A DNA stretch of 64,000 bases from positions 1 to 64,000 of the forward strand of contig JAJYNL010000014.1 of the NCBI GenBank assembly GCA_021786375.1, read 5' to 3'. The stretch comes from Actinomycetes bacterium (GTDB lineage: Bacteria > Actinomycetota > Acidimicrobiia > Acidimicrobiales > Acidimicrobiaceae). Positions 16,605-26,300 of this stretch are shown here, piece by piece. A model generated the notes under the pieces. It was not told the origin of the DNA and made no database searches. It worked only from the letters and a program-made list of their open reading frames with translations. Position 1 is the first letter of the stretch, and the number at the start of each line of letters is the position of its first letter. The translations under genes were made by a program, and so were the position numbers.

Positions 16605-18188
16605 TCAACCCCTGGGCGTGTAGGTGCCGAAAACAGAGCGGAGCGTGTCGGAGACTTCGCCAAGGGTGGCGTAAGCGCGAAGAGCCTCCTTCATGGGATA
16701 AAGAAGATTTCCTCCCTCTCGCGCGGCCGCCTCCAGGTCCGTGAGGCGTGCGGCGACCACCGCGCTGTCGCGTTCCGCCTTGAGCTTCCTGACCCGAGCC
16801 GCCTGCTCCTCTTGCAAAGCGGGATCGATCGGGAATACCTCGGCGTCGGAGCGCTCCTCCTCCTTGAACTGGTTGACACCGACAATGACCTTGTCGCCGG
16901 CGTCGATCGCCTTGGCGTACGCATAGGCCGCCTGCTCGATCTCTTCCTGCATGAAGCCGGATTCGATCGCCGAGACCGCCCCTCCCATGGCGTCGATCCG
17001 ATCCAGGTACTCCCGCGCAAGCTGCTCGACCTCGTTGGTCAGCGACTCGACGAAGTACGATCCGGCGAGGGGGTCGACCGTATCGGTCACCCCGGATTCA
17101 TATCCGATGACCTGCTGGGTGCGCAGTGCGAGTTTTGCTGCGCGCTCGGTGGGAAGCCCCAGGGCCTCGTCGAATCCATTGGTATGCAACGACTGGGTTC
17201 CGCCAAGCACGGCCGCGAGAGCCTGCACGGCCACTCGAATCAGGTTGACCTCCGGCTGCTGCGCCGCCAGCGTCGATCCGCCGGTCTGGGAGTGGAATCG
17301 GAGCAGCAGAGACCGCTTGTCACGGGCCCCGAACCGTTCCGCCATCAGGTGAGCCCAAATACGCCTTGCGGCGCGAAACTTGGCCACCTCCTCGAAGAGA
17401 TTGTTGTGGGCATTCCAGAAGAACGAGAGCCGGGGGGCGAAGTCGTCGACTGCCAACCCCGCCTGCACCGCCGCTTCGACGTATGCGATGGCGTTGGCGA
17501 TAGTGAACGCAATCTCCTGCACCGCCGTCGAGCCCGCCTCGCGAATGTGATATCCCGAGATGGAGATGGTGTTCCAGGATGGCATGCGCTCGTTGCAGTA
17601 GGAGAAGATATCGGTGATGATGCGCATGGAGGGCCGTGGCGGGAAGATGTAAGTACCGCGGGCCACGTACTCCTTCAGGATGTCGTTCTGGATGGTCCCG
17701 CCCAGCTTGTGCGACTCAACACCCTGCTCCTCGGCAACAAGCTCATAAAGGAGCAGCAAAACCGAGGCCGTGGAGTTAATGGTCATCGAGGTGGTCACCT
17801 TGTCGAGCGGGATACCTTCGAGCAGGTCGCGCATGTCGAGCAAAGAGCTAATCGCCACGCCCACCTTGCCGACCTCTCCAGCCGCGCGCGGATGGTCGGA
17901 GTCATAGCCCATCTGCGTCGGGAGGTCAAAGGCACAGGACAAACCGGTCTGGCCCGCCTCGAGCAGGAACTTGAACCGCTGGTTCGTCGCCTTGGCTGTT
18001 CCAAAGCCTGCGTACTGCCTCATGGTCCAAAGGCGGCCCCGGTACATGTTGGGGTACACACCGCGGGTGAAAGGGAACTCGCCCGGCTCCGCCAGCGCAC
18101 GGCCGGGATCGAAACCTTCCAGGTCGGATGGACCGTAGACCTGCCTGATCTCGATGCCTGAGTCAGTCTTGAATTCTCGATCAGCCAT
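16605..18188 (-). CDS. Methylmalonyl-CoA mutase catalytic (large) subunit without B12 domain
   Basis: It contributes the substrate-binding TIM barrel of an adenosylcobalamin mutase interconverting methylmalonyl-CoA and succinyl-CoA. The motifs [13 protein letters not shown] and [56 protein letters not shown] and [12 protein letters not shown] are those of mutase large subunits. An Arg is present at the position before TYIFPP, where isobutyryl-CoA mutases usually have Gln, which favours methylmalonyl-CoA. At 527 residues it ends before any DxHxxG cobalamin-binding motif, so a separate small B12 subunit is required and is not in the window. The track ORF begins at 18440, but the first 84 residues have no family resemblance; I use ATG 18188. 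Confidence 0.9.
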   Translation of the reverse strand: MADREFKTDSGIEIRQVYGPSDLEGFDPGRALAEPGEFPFTRGVYPNMYRGRLWTMRQYAGFGTAKATNQRFKFLLEAGQTGLSCAFDLPTQMGYDSDHPRAAGEVGKVGVAISSLLDMRDLLEGIPLDKVTTSMTINSTASVLLLLYELVAEEQGVESHKLGGTIQNDILKEYVARGTYIFPPRPSMRIITDIFSYCNERMPSWNTISISGYHIREAGSTAVQEIAFTIANAIAYVEAAVQAGLAVDDFAPRLSFFWNAHNNLFEEVAKFRAARRIWAHLMAERFGARDKRSLLLRFHSQTGGSTLAAQQPEVNLIRVAVQALAAVLGGTQSLHTNGFDEALGLPTERAAKLALRTQQVIGYESGVTDTVDPLAGSYFVESLTNEVEQLAREYLDRIDAMGGAVSAIESGFMQEEIEQAAYAYAKAIDAGDKVIVGVNQFKEEERSDAEVFPIDPALQEEQAARVRKLKAERDSAVVAARLTDLEAAAREGGNLLYPMKEALRAYATLGEVSDTLRSVFGTYTPRG

Positions 18189-18288
18189 GTAGCGATGATA
18201 CTCGCTCGCCCGGCCGGTCGAAAAAACCCAGCCTCCTGGTCGATGCGCAGCGCCGGATTCCCCAGCCCGTGCCCACCAGCGGCGGTAC

Positions 18289-19464
18289 TCAGCCGACCGG
18301 CGCCTCCAGCGGATGTGGCATGCACAGGTCGTCATACTCCGCAATGACGATCCTGGAGGGATCGATGGCACAAGCCGGGCAGGCAGGGTCCCGGCGAATC
18401 CGGTAAGTGCGGAAGTTCTCCTCCATGGCGTCGTAAGCAAGAATTCTGCCCACGAGCGGATCGCCGAGTCCGAGAATCAGCTTGATGGCCTCCATCGCCT
18501 GAATCGAGCCGACGATGCCCGGTAGTACGCCAAGCACACCGGCCTCGGCACACGATGGGGCGAGCTCCGCCGGAGGAGGCTCGGGAACGAAGCAGCGGTA
18601 GCAGGGGCCGACGTAAGGGTGGAAGACGGTCGCCTGGCCTTCGAAACGGAATATCGATCCGTGCACGACTGGGATGCGCTTGATGAGAGATGCGTCGTTG
18701 ACGAGGTAGCGCGTGGGGAAGTTGTCGGTGCCGTCGACGATCACGTCATAACCGTCGATGATCTCGAGAATATTGTTGGCGCCGAGACGGACGTCGTAGG
18801 TTACGACGTTCACGTCCGGGTTGATGGAGGTGATCGTCTTCTTGGCCGAGTCGACCTTGCGCTCACCGATCCGCTCCATGTTGTGGAGGATCTGACGCTG
18901 GAGATTTGACGCGTCGACCACGTCCATGTCGATGATACCGATTGTCCCTACGCCCGCGGCGGCGAGGTAGAGAGCAGCCGGCGAGCCCAGGCCACCTGCG
19001 CCCAGCAACAACACCTTGGAGTCGAGCAACTTCTTTTGCCCGGCGTCGCCGACCTCAGGCAGAAGCAGGTGACGATGGTAACGATTGCGTTGGTCCGGAG
19101 TGAGCACGGTCGGCTTTGCCCATAGCCTTCCCTCATCCTTCCACCGGTTGAATCCGCCCGCCATGGAGGCTACGTTCTGGTACCCGATCATTTGAAGAGA
19201 GAGAGCGGCCAGAGCCGAACGCACGCCGCCGGCACAGTAGATGACGATGGGCGTCGACTTGTCCAGCACCCGCGCCTCGATCTGGAGTTCCAGGTTCCCG
19301 CGCGGGATGAACATGGCGCCGGGTATTGCACCTTGCTCGAATTCGTCCGCCTCGCGGACGTCCAAAGCGAGCCATCCCCGATCGAACAGTTCCTCGCTCT
19401 CCGCGGTGGAAACTTCCCGTATCTGGTGTTTGACCGAGCCCAGAAGATCCCTGAAACCACTCAC
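18289..19464 (-). CDS. moeB: MoeB/ThiF-type adenylyltransferase with N-terminal rhodanese domain
   Basis: It adenylates the C-terminal Gly-Gly of a ubiquitin-like sulfur carrier (MoaD, ThiS or CysO type) and the rhodanese part supplies persulfide sulfur. The rhodanese domain is at about residues 10-115, with [15 protein letters not shown] as its Cys loop. The E1-like domain follows: [20 protein letters not shown], the ATP-binding [33 protein letters not shown], and zinc cysteines CYRCF and CPACAID. Domain order is the reverse of the actinobacterial MoeZ I know, which is E1 then rhodanese. The track start (19734) runs into the divergent nitroreductase; GTG 19464, giving 391 residues, places the start just before the rhodanese domain. 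No moaD or thiS lies nearby. Confidence 0.88.
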   Translation of the reverse strand: MSGFRDLLGSVKHQIREVSTAESEELFDRGWLALDVREADEFEQGAIPGAMFIPRGNLELQIEARVLDKSTPIVIYCAGGVRSALAALSLQMIGYQNVASMAGGFNRWKDEGRLWAKPTVLTPDQRNRYHRHLLLPEVGDAGQKKLLDSKVLLLGAGGLGSPAALYLAAAGVGTIGIIDMDVVDASNLQRQILHNMERIGERKVDSAKKTITSINPDVNVVTYDVRLGANNILEIIDGYDVIVDGTDNFPTRYLVNDASLIKRIPVVHGSIFRFEGQATVFHPYVGPCYRCFVPEPPPAELAPSCAEAGVLGVLPGIVGSIQAMEAIKLILGLGDPLVGRILAYDAMEENFRTYRIRRDPACPACAIDPSRIVIAEYDDLCMPHPLEAPVG

Positions 19465-19622
19465 CTTGGGCACCTGCCTTTGACGTTCCTGCTTTAGTGA
19501 AACTCTACTCGTTTGGTCAACATTCCTGGCGGCCGCCGGGATGCCCCCAGGACCATTGTGGCGCTTCCCGCGAGTACCTAGCCTGGACCTCAGTTCGCTA
19601 AGCGCACCGAACGAGGTGATAC
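19465..19622. promoter_or_regulatory. Divergent moeB/nitroreductase intergenic region
   Basis: These 158 bases separate two head-to-head genes and should hold both promoters. A track ORF extends across it only because the frame happens to stay open. I see no convincing operator palindrome. Confidence 0.35.
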
Positions 19623-20222
19623 GTGGAGTTTTCCAGACTACTGAAAGCACGACGCATGCATCGGCACTTCCTGCCCGATCCGTTGCCGGCCGAGACGGTC
19701 GCCCGCATTGCGGAAGCAGCCATGCGCGCGCCATCCGCAGGCTTCACTCAAGGAACCCGGCTGTTGGTCTTGAACGAGCAAGCCTCCCTCGAGCGCTTTT
19801 GGGGGGCGGTCGCGTCGCCGAAGTGGCTGGCCGCACCTTCCCGAGCCGGTCTGTCCAACGCTCCTTGCGTGATGGTGCCCTTCCAGAACCGCGAGGCATA
19901 CCTGCACCGATACAGTGCATCCGACAAGGTCTACGCGGGAATCGAAACGGCGGAGGACTTTGCCGCCCCCTTTTGGACCGTCGATGCCGCCTTTGCCGCC
20001 ATGCTGGTGCAGTTGGCCGCGATCGACTCCGGTCTCGGATGTCTTTTCTTCGGGCTCCCACTGGGCGTCGCCGCCCTGAAAAGCGCATTCAACGTCCCTG
20101 CCGCGCTCGAGCCGATCGGAGCCATTGCCATCGGCACGCCCAGCTCAGGAGCCACTTCTCCGTCGGCCGCAAGGAGGTCGCAGCTTCGGGCGGAGTCCGT
20201 CATTAGCTACAATCGCTTCTAG
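19623..20222 (+). CDS. Nitroreductase-family FMN oxidoreductase
   Basis: Members are homodimeric FMN enzymes reducing nitro groups, quinones or related substrates with NAD(P)H. The N-terminal segment FSRLLKARRMHRHFLPDPLP is the family FMN-phosphate binding start (R-R-x-R pattern). AAMRAPSAGFTQG is the second FMN contact, and GLGCLFFGLPLG is near the C-terminal FMN site. The 199 residues are typical. It begins with GTG at 19623 after the GAGGTGATAC ribosome-binding region. The substrate is unknown. Although actinobacterial FbiB proteins carry a C-terminal nitroreductase-like domain and the cofE here lacks it, this protein looks like an ordinary nitroreductase, and I would not assign it to F420 synthesis. 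Confidence 0.82.
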   Translation: MEFSRLLKARRMHRHFLPDPLPAETVARIAEAAMRAPSAGFTQGTRLLVLNEQASLERFWGAVASPKWLAAPSRAGLSNAPCVMVPFQNREAYLHRYSASDKVYAGIETAEDFAAPFWTVDAAFAAMLVQLAAIDSGLGCLFFGLPLGVAALKSAFNVPAALEPIGAIAIGTPSSGATSPSAARRSQLRAESVISYNRF

Positions 20223-20316
20223 CCGACAAATAACTTCGTTGTTTTTCATTTATTGTCATCTTTCGTGAGTGTGTTTAGCTATATATTCGTCTCATCCAAT
20301 TCAGGAAAGGAGAGAG

Positions 20317-20979
20317 ATGGATTATCTCACCCAGATCGCGGCAGACGGAGGCGCCTCGGGAGACCACACCGCAGCGGCAACCCGCAAGGCGGCGGGCGGC
20401 TTCGAAGGAGAGATGGAGGAGCTGGGGTCGATCCTGGTGAAACCGTGGATCGACCCCATGGTGGAGTCGCTCGGCTTCGACCCCCGCTCGTCATACGTCG
20501 AGCATTTCTGGCTACCCATCCTCGGTCCCAGCTGCATTTTCCTTCTTCGACGGCTCGCTTACCGGTTCGACCTCGAGGGCGACGCCCAGGAGCTTTCGCT
20601 AAAGGAGATGAGCTGCGAGATCGGACTCGGATCACCTAAGGGCTTTGGCAACTCCATAACCCGCACGCTGAACCGCTGCATCCAATTCGACATGGCTCGC
20701 CTGCTGCCCAACGGGGTTTTGACAGTCAGGCGGTCGCTCCCTCCTTTGAGTCAGCGCCAGTTGGCACGTCTCCCCGAGGAGCTTCGGCTATTGCACGAGC
20801 AGCTGATCAACGGATTCACTGCCGAACCCGGAACGGGCATTCGCAGGCGAAGCGTGCAGCTCGCGGTGTCGCTGGTTGACACGCAGGCGGGCGAGAGCGA
20901 GGCCGTCGAAGCGCTCTTGCGCTGGAAAATCAATGCACAGGTCGCGGCTGAAGCCCTGCAACTGGTTTGGCCACGCTGA
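20317..20979 (+). CDS. Conserved actinobacterial protein of unknown function, winged-helix-like
   Basis: I do not know a function. The protein has 220 residues. After a variable N-terminus comes a conserved-looking block, SYVEHFWLPILGPSCIFLLRRLAYRFD, then a stretch resembling a helix-turn-helix (LKEMSCEIGLGSPKGFGNSI). Basic and hydrophobic helices containing RTLNRCIQFDMARL and RRSLPPLSQRQLARLPEEL follow. I recall similar sequences as hypothetical proteins across Actinobacteria, and the layout suggests a DNA-binding winged helix. The start is ATG 20317 with an excellent AGGAAAGGAGAG site; the track start at 20269 lacks one. The gene stands alone, preceded by an AT-rich stretch (20223-20316) that stands out from the GC-rich surroundings and probably contains its promoter. 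Confidence 0.75.
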   Translation: MDYLTQIAADGGASGDHTAAATRKAAGGFEGEMEELGSILVKPWIDPMVESLGFDPRSSYVEHFWLPILGPSCIFLLRRLAYRFDLEGDAQELSLKEMSCEIGLGSPKGFGNSITRTLNRCIQFDMARLLPNGVLTVRRSLPPLSQRQLARLPEELRLLHEQLINGFTAEPGTGIRRRSVQLAVSLVDTQAGESEAVEALLRWKINAQVAAEALQLVWPR

Positions 20980-21019
20980 GAGTGCCTGCCGATGATTCTT
21001 TGACACCAAAGTAGGCCCC

Positions 21020-21090
21020 GGCACCACCGGGCCTCGGCGTCGGCCCCCGGCCTTGGGAGGCGGGGCCGCATGCCGTCGCCCGGTGGTGCC
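21020..21090. terminator. Large nested inverted repeat between convergent genes (likely bidirectional terminator)
   Basis: GGCACCACCGGGC (21020-21032) pairs perfectly with GCCCGGTGGTGCC (21078-21090). Inside, CGGCCCC (21041-21047) pairs with GGGGCCG (21062-21068). The 220-bp gap between the unknown gene and pepA contains nothing else I can identify. No T run follows, so factor-independent termination is only a guess. Confidence 0.5.
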
Positions 21091-21199
21091 GCGCTTCCCT
21101 CCGCCGGGCCTCGTCACCGCTCACCTGCGAAACTACCCCCAGCCGGTTAATTCGCACCGGTCGCCGCCGTGGCCCTCAGGCTTAACGCCGTCCGTTCCG

Positions 21200-22678
21200 T
21201 TAGTCGCCGAACTCCTCGAGGAAGTAACAGAGAAGCCGCGCTCCGAAGCCGGTGCCGCCCACCGGCAAGTAGCCGTCCGCGCTCGCCGACCGCGACGGGC
21301 CGGCGATGTCAAGATGTGCCCAGGGGACATTCCCGACGAACTGCGCGAGAAGCATCGCCCCGGCGATGGCGCCCGCCTGTCCTGCCTCGCCCATGTTCTT
21401 GATGTCCGCGACCTCGGAACGAATGTGCTTGCGATAGCGGTCGGGCAATGGGAGCTGCCAGAGCTGCTCGCCTGCCACGTCACCGGCGAAGCCAAGGTCT
21501 GTGACCAGCTCCTGGCTATTGGTGAATACGCCGGCGATCTCCCGGCCCAGGGCCACCACGCAGGCACCTGTGAGCGTCGCGATGTCGACGACATAATCCG
21601 GGGATTCCTCAGTCGCCAGGGCGAGGCCGTCCGCGAGTACCAGCCGCCCCTCGGCGTCGGTGTTCAACACTTCGATCGTCTTGCCCGAACGCGTCACGAG
21701 CACATCGCCAGGCTTGGTGGCCGAGCCGCCCGGCATGTTCTCGGCGAGCATCATGAAGCCGACGACCTTCACCGGCACCTCTAGGTCCGGGAGGGCGAGC
21801 ATGGAGGCGAGAACCGCTGCAGCACCACTCATGTCGGTCTTCATGGTGGTCATGCCGTCCGGGGGCTTGAGGCTGAGACCGCCGGAGTCAAAGGTGATTC
21901 CCTTTCCGACCAGTGCCACCACCTTCTCGGCTGGAGATTTGGGTGTGTAGGTCAGCTTCACCACGCGCGGCGGCTCCGTCGAGCCGCGCGCCACTCCAAT
22001 CAGGCCCCCTAGACGCTCCTCTTCGATACGTCCCTCATCCCATACCTCGATGGAGAGCTCCGGGTGCGCCGCAACAAGTTCATTGGCACGGGCTGCAAAT
22101 ACCGTCGGCGTCATGGCCGAAGCAGGTTCGTTGGCCAGGTCACGCGCGAGGCAGGTGGCTCCGGCAACGGCCACCCCTCGGGCAATCTCCTCGGCTGCGC
22201 CGATCGCTTCGGGGGCCGTCACAACATAGGTCACCCGGCCCAGTTTCGACGCCGCAGCCAGTGCCTCCGGATCTGTTCGGTACTTGTCGAAGCCATAGCT
22301 CGCCAGAACGATACCCTCGGTGAGGTACCGCAGTGACATCGGCCCGAGATTCTCCAGGTAGGAGGGGATGACAACCGAGGCGTCCTCGAATCCCTTGGCG
22401 GACCTGGCAACCGCAGCGCCCACCTTGCGCAGCTCATCGGCATCCTCGGTCCCCGCCGCCATACCCACCACGATCACCGGAGTGGAGCCGGCCAATGGAA
22501 TGAGCAATGTGGTGGCCGCCTTGGCGTTGAACCCGAGGCCGGCCGCGGAGAAGTCCTCCAACGAGGACCCACCCAGCGAGGCAAGGGGCGAGCGCAACTC
22601 GCCCTCCTCGACGAGCTCCACCTTGACAGCGGACGCCGGATCGGCGACCGAACTTGTGATGAATTCGATCTCGGGCAT
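21200..22678 (-). CDS. pepA: Leucyl aminopeptidase (M17 family)
   Basis: This is a cytosolic, hexameric, two-metal exopeptidase that releases N-terminal Leu and other residues. The signature NTDAEGRLVLADGLA is intact. The metal- and substrate-binding blocks VGKGITFDSGGLSLKPPDGMTTMKTDMSGAAAV and DIATLTGACVVALG are also present, so it should be active. The 492 residues divide into a variable N-terminal domain (to about 165) and the catalytic domain. Near the C-terminus PWAHLDIAGPS is also conserved. ATG start. It is followed on the same strand by nothing close, and preceded 50 bp upstream by the cobalamin adenosyltransferase; co-transcription is possible but functionally unexplained. Confidence 0.96.
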   Translation of the reverse strand: MPEIEFITSSVADPASAVKVELVEEGELRSPLASLGGSSLEDFSAAGLGFNAKAATTLLIPLAGSTPVIVVGMAAGTEDADELRKVGAAVARSAKGFEDASVVIPSYLENLGPMSLRYLTEGIVLASYGFDKYRTDPEALAAASKLGRVTYVVTAPEAIGAAEEIARGVAVAGATCLARDLANEPASAMTPTVFAARANELVAAHPELSIEVWDEGRIEEERLGGLIGVARGSTEPPRVVKLTYTPKSPAEKVVALVGKGITFDSGGLSLKPPDGMTTMKTDMSGAAAVLASMLALPDLEVPVKVVGFMMLAENMPGGSATKPGDVLVTRSGKTIEVLNTDAEGRLVLADGLALATEESPDYVVDIATLTGACVVALGREIAGVFTNSQELVTDLGFAGDVAGEQLWQLPLPDRYRKHIRSEVADIKNMGEAGQAGAIAGAMLLAQFVGNVPWAHLDIAGPSRSASADGYLPVGGTGFGARLLCYFLEEFGD

Positions 22679-22728
22679 GCCAACTGGCTCCTGTCTTGTA
22701 CGGCCGGGGAGGAAGCCTCGGCTAGGCG

Positions 22729-23307
22729 CTAGCTCTCCTCGCTCAACTTAGCGCCGGCCTCTGCGCGAACCTCCTTGGCGAGCAGATGCTCGCCCTCCTG
22801 CCAGCGCGCAAGAGCCCAGCACAGATCAGACAGTCGGTTGAGGTACGAACCGACACTCGAGCCCGGGTATGCCCGCATGAAGGGCAGGCTCAGGCGCTCG
22901 GCCCTCCTCACGACAGTCCGCGCCACGTCAAGAGAGGCCGAGAGCGGATTTGACCCCGGAACCACGAATGCCTTGGGCATCTCGAAGCGCTCCATGGTGG
23001 TGTCAATTAGGGTTTCAAGGCGAGAGACCATCTCCGCCGTCACCAGCGTCCTTCCCGGTTCCAGCTTGGATCTGGAGTTCCCGCCCGTTGCCACCTCGGC
23101 CATCAGCACCCAAAGGTCCGCCTCAAGGGAAATAACGGTCTCGTCCAGCTCGGAGCCCCGCTCGCCGAGGGAGCGGGCGAAGCCGAGGTTGGCCTGCGCC
23201 TCGTCGACGGCACCGTTCAACTCGATCTGGTAGGAGTCCTTGCCGACCCTTCCCCCATAAAGGAGGCCGGTGGTTCCGTCATCGCCTTTTTTGGTGTAGA
23301 TCTTCAC
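22729..23307 (-). CDS. pduO: Cob(I)alamin adenosyltransferase, PduO type
   Basis: It converts cob(I)alamin and ATP to adenosylcobalamin. The N-terminal ATP site is seen as KIYTKKGDDGTTGLLYGGRV. The helical bundle carries ELNGAVDEAQANLGFARS, VVRRAERL and YLNRLSDLCWALARWQE, all typical of the PduO/MMAB family. Length is 192 residues with an ATG start. Its product is the cofactor needed by the methylmalonyl-CoA mutase encoded 5 kb away, and the gene is divergent from metH, another cobalamin enzyme, with only about 70 bp between. That gap is too short for a cobalamin riboswitch and shows no B12 box that I can recognise. Confidence 0.94.
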   Translation of the reverse strand: MKIYTKKGDDGTTGLLYGGRVGKDSYQIELNGAVDEAQANLGFARSLGERGSELDETVISLEADLWVLMAEVATGGNSRSKLEPGRTLVTAEMVSRLETLIDTTMERFEMPKAFVVPGSNPLSASLDVARTVVRRAERLSLPFMRAYPGSSVGSYLNRLSDLCWALARWQEGEHLLAKEVRAEAGAKLSEES

Positions 23308-23388
23308 GCCATCAAGCTATCGCAACGGGTCGCCATCGACGCTTTTACGTCGCCGCTAGCCTTATATAGAAGCAAGATGGAGAGTGAA

Positions 23389-26300
23389 ATGAGCGACTAC
23401 CTGGACCTTATCAAGGAGCGCGTCGTAATCTTCGACGGTGCCACCGGTACAAACCTCCAGCTGCTGCAGCTCGGTGCAGAGGACTTCGGGGGTGCTCAGT
23501 TCGAGGGCTTGAACGAGCATCTCGTCTTCATGCGCCCGCAAGTCGTGGCCGACCTCCATGCGAGCTTCTTCGAAGTCGGCTCCGACGTCGTGGAGACGAA
23601 CAGCTTCGGCTCCTTCCCCGTGGTCCTCTCGGAGTACGGGATCCCCGGCGCGACCTTCGAAATCAACTTGGAGGCGGCCAAGATCGCCAGGAGGGTCGCC
23701 GCCGAGTTCTCCTCGCCGTCGCGCAAGCGCTTCGTGGCCGGATCGATGGGGCCCGGCACCAAGCTCCCGTCCCTCGGTCAAATCGCCTTTGACGAACTTG
23801 CGGCGGGTTACAAGGAGCAAGCCAAGGGTTTGATCACCGGCGGGGTGGACCTGCTCCTTGTGGAGACCGTCTACGACCTTCTCGGTGCCAAGGCGGCCAT
23901 CATCGGTGCCCGCGAAGCTATGAGCGAGCTGGGTCTATGGGTGCCGATCCAGGCCCAGGTGACGGTGGAGCTAACCGGCCGCATGCTGCCCGGAACGGAA
24001 ATCGCCGCCGCGCTCGTCTCGCTGCGAGCCATGGATGTGGACGTCATAGGGATGAACTGCGCCACGGGTCCCAACGAAATGGGCGAGCACCTGCGCTACC
24101 TCACCCAGAACACCACGATCCCGGTTTCGGCACAGCCGAACGCGGGCTTGCCGTCAGTGGTCGAGGGCAAGATGCACTACGACCTGACACCGGAAGACCT
24201 CGCCCGGGCCCAGCACCGCTTCGTCGAGGAAATGGGGGTCGGCGTCGTCGGCGGGTGCTGCGGCACCACACCTGAACACATATCGGCAGTTGTTCAAGCG
24301 GTTTCGGGGAAGCGCGCCCGGGCCCACACCACTGATGCCCCGCCTGCCGTTTCCTCGCTTTACAGCGCGGCCTCGATCACGCAGGACCTCTCGTACTTCT
24401 CAGTGGGCGAGCGCACCAACGCAAACGGTTCGAAGCGTTTCAGGGAGGCGATGCTCGCGCAGGATTGGGACGTGTGCCTGGAAATCGCGCGCGACCAGGT
24501 AGGCGAAGGCGCGGATGCCATCGACCTGTGCGTCGACTACACGGGCGCGGATGGCACTGAGGACATGGAAGCGCTTGCTTCCCGCCTGGCGACCGCCTCC
24601 ACGCTACCCATCGTCCTGGACTCGACCGAGCCACAGGTGATCGAGACCGGACTCAAGCACCTCGGAGGGCGGCCGATCCTTAACTCGGTGAACCTGGAGG
24701 ACGGTGACGGTCCAGGCACGCGACTCGACTCATTTCTGCGGCTGGCCAAGAAGTACGGGGCGGCCGTGGTCGCCACCTGTATCGACCAGGACGGACAGGC
24801 AAGGACGGCGGAATGGAAGTTGCGCGCAGCCAAGGCCATATATGACGTCGCCACGACGCGCTATGGGATGAAGCCCGGTGATCTTCTCTTCGACCCGCTC
24901 GTGCTTCCGATCTCAACCGGAATGGAGGAATCTCGCCGTGACGCCATCGAAACCATCGAAGGCATCCGGCGCATCAAGGAGGAGTTGCCCGGCGTATTCA
25001 CCCTGGTCGGTCTCTCAAACGTTTCGTTCGGGCTCAACCCGGCGGCCCGAGCTGTACTCAATTCAGTCTTCCTTGCCGAGTGCACCGCCGCCGGCCTGGA
25101 CGCGGCTATCGTCCACCCCTCCAAGATTCTTCCCCTATCCAAGATCGGCGAGCAGGAGAAGCAGGTCTGCCTCGACCTCATCTACGACCGGCGCCGTGAG
25201 GGCTACGATCCGCTATCGGAGCTCATCCGCCTCTTCGAAGGCGTCTCGGCGGCGAACACCGTCAAAGAGGACCTGAGCCTCCTTCCGGTCACCGAAAGAC
25301 TTGCCCGGCGCATCATCGACGGCGACCGTGCCAACATCGTCGCAGACCTTGACCAGGCGCTGGCGGACGGCTACAGTGCGCTGGACCTCATCAACGAACA
25401 CTTGCTGGCCGGGATGAAGGTGGTCGGCGAGCTGTTCGGAGCGGGGCAGATGCAGCTGCCCTTCGTCCTCTCCTCGGCCGAGGCCATGAAGACCGCCATC
25501 GCGCACCTGGAACCGTACATGGAGGCGGCGGCCGTGTCCAAAAAGGGAACGGTCGTGTTGGCCACCGTGAAGGGTGACGTGCATGACATCGGCAAGAACC
25601 TGGTCGACATAATCTTCTCGAACAACGGATACGAGGTGCACAACCTCGGCATAAAAGTGTCCATCTCCGAGATGATCGCCAAGGCACTCGAAGTCAATGC
25701 GGACGCGATCGGCATGAGCGGGCTGCTGGTGAAGAGCACACTTATCATGCGCGAAAACCTCGAGGAAATGGCAAGCCGGGGGCTGGAGAAGATTCCCGTG
25801 CTGCTAGGAGGCGCCGCATTGACCAGAACCTACGTCGAGCGAGACCTGCGCGGGAGCTACCCGGGACGCGTCTTCTATGGTAAGGACGCATTCGAGGGCC
25901 TGAGCGTGATGGACAAGCTCATGCAAATAAAGGCGGGGGCGCTGCGAGACGAGGAGTTCGGCCGGGAGATCGGAACCCGCAAGATCGGTCCCCGCAAGTC
26001 GGAACAGCGCGCGCTCCTTCCCGAGCCTCAGCTGTCGCGCAGTCCGGAGGTGGCGATCGATAATCCGGTCTTTGTCCCGCCCTTTGTCGGGGTTCGGGTG
26101 GCTTCGGGAATCTCCATCGACGACATCGCAAAGTTCCTCAACGAGACCGCCCTGTTCCGCAACCAGTGGGGCTACCGCCCGGAGAAAGGCGAGGCCGACC
26201 CGGAGTTCAAAGAGAGGGTGCGGGCGGTTCTGCGTCAGGAGCTCGACAAGGCGAAGGCGGAGGGGCTCCTAATCCCCAAGGTCGCCTGGGGCTACTTCGC

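Noticed and set aside
16554-18161. 535-residue plus-strand ORF opposite the mutase gene
   Set aside because: The minus-strand frame encodes an unmistakable methylmalonyl-CoA mutase; the plus frame has no domain features.
19465-19734. Extended N-terminus of moeB in the ORF track
   Set aside because: It would overlap the divergent nitroreductase gene and adds 90 residues before the rhodanese domain with no similarity to it.
23308-23388. Cobalamin or SAM riboswitch upstream of metH
   Set aside because: The gap between the divergent adenosyltransferase and metH is about 80 bases, too short for a cobalamin riboswitch, and I see no B12-box or SAM-type core.
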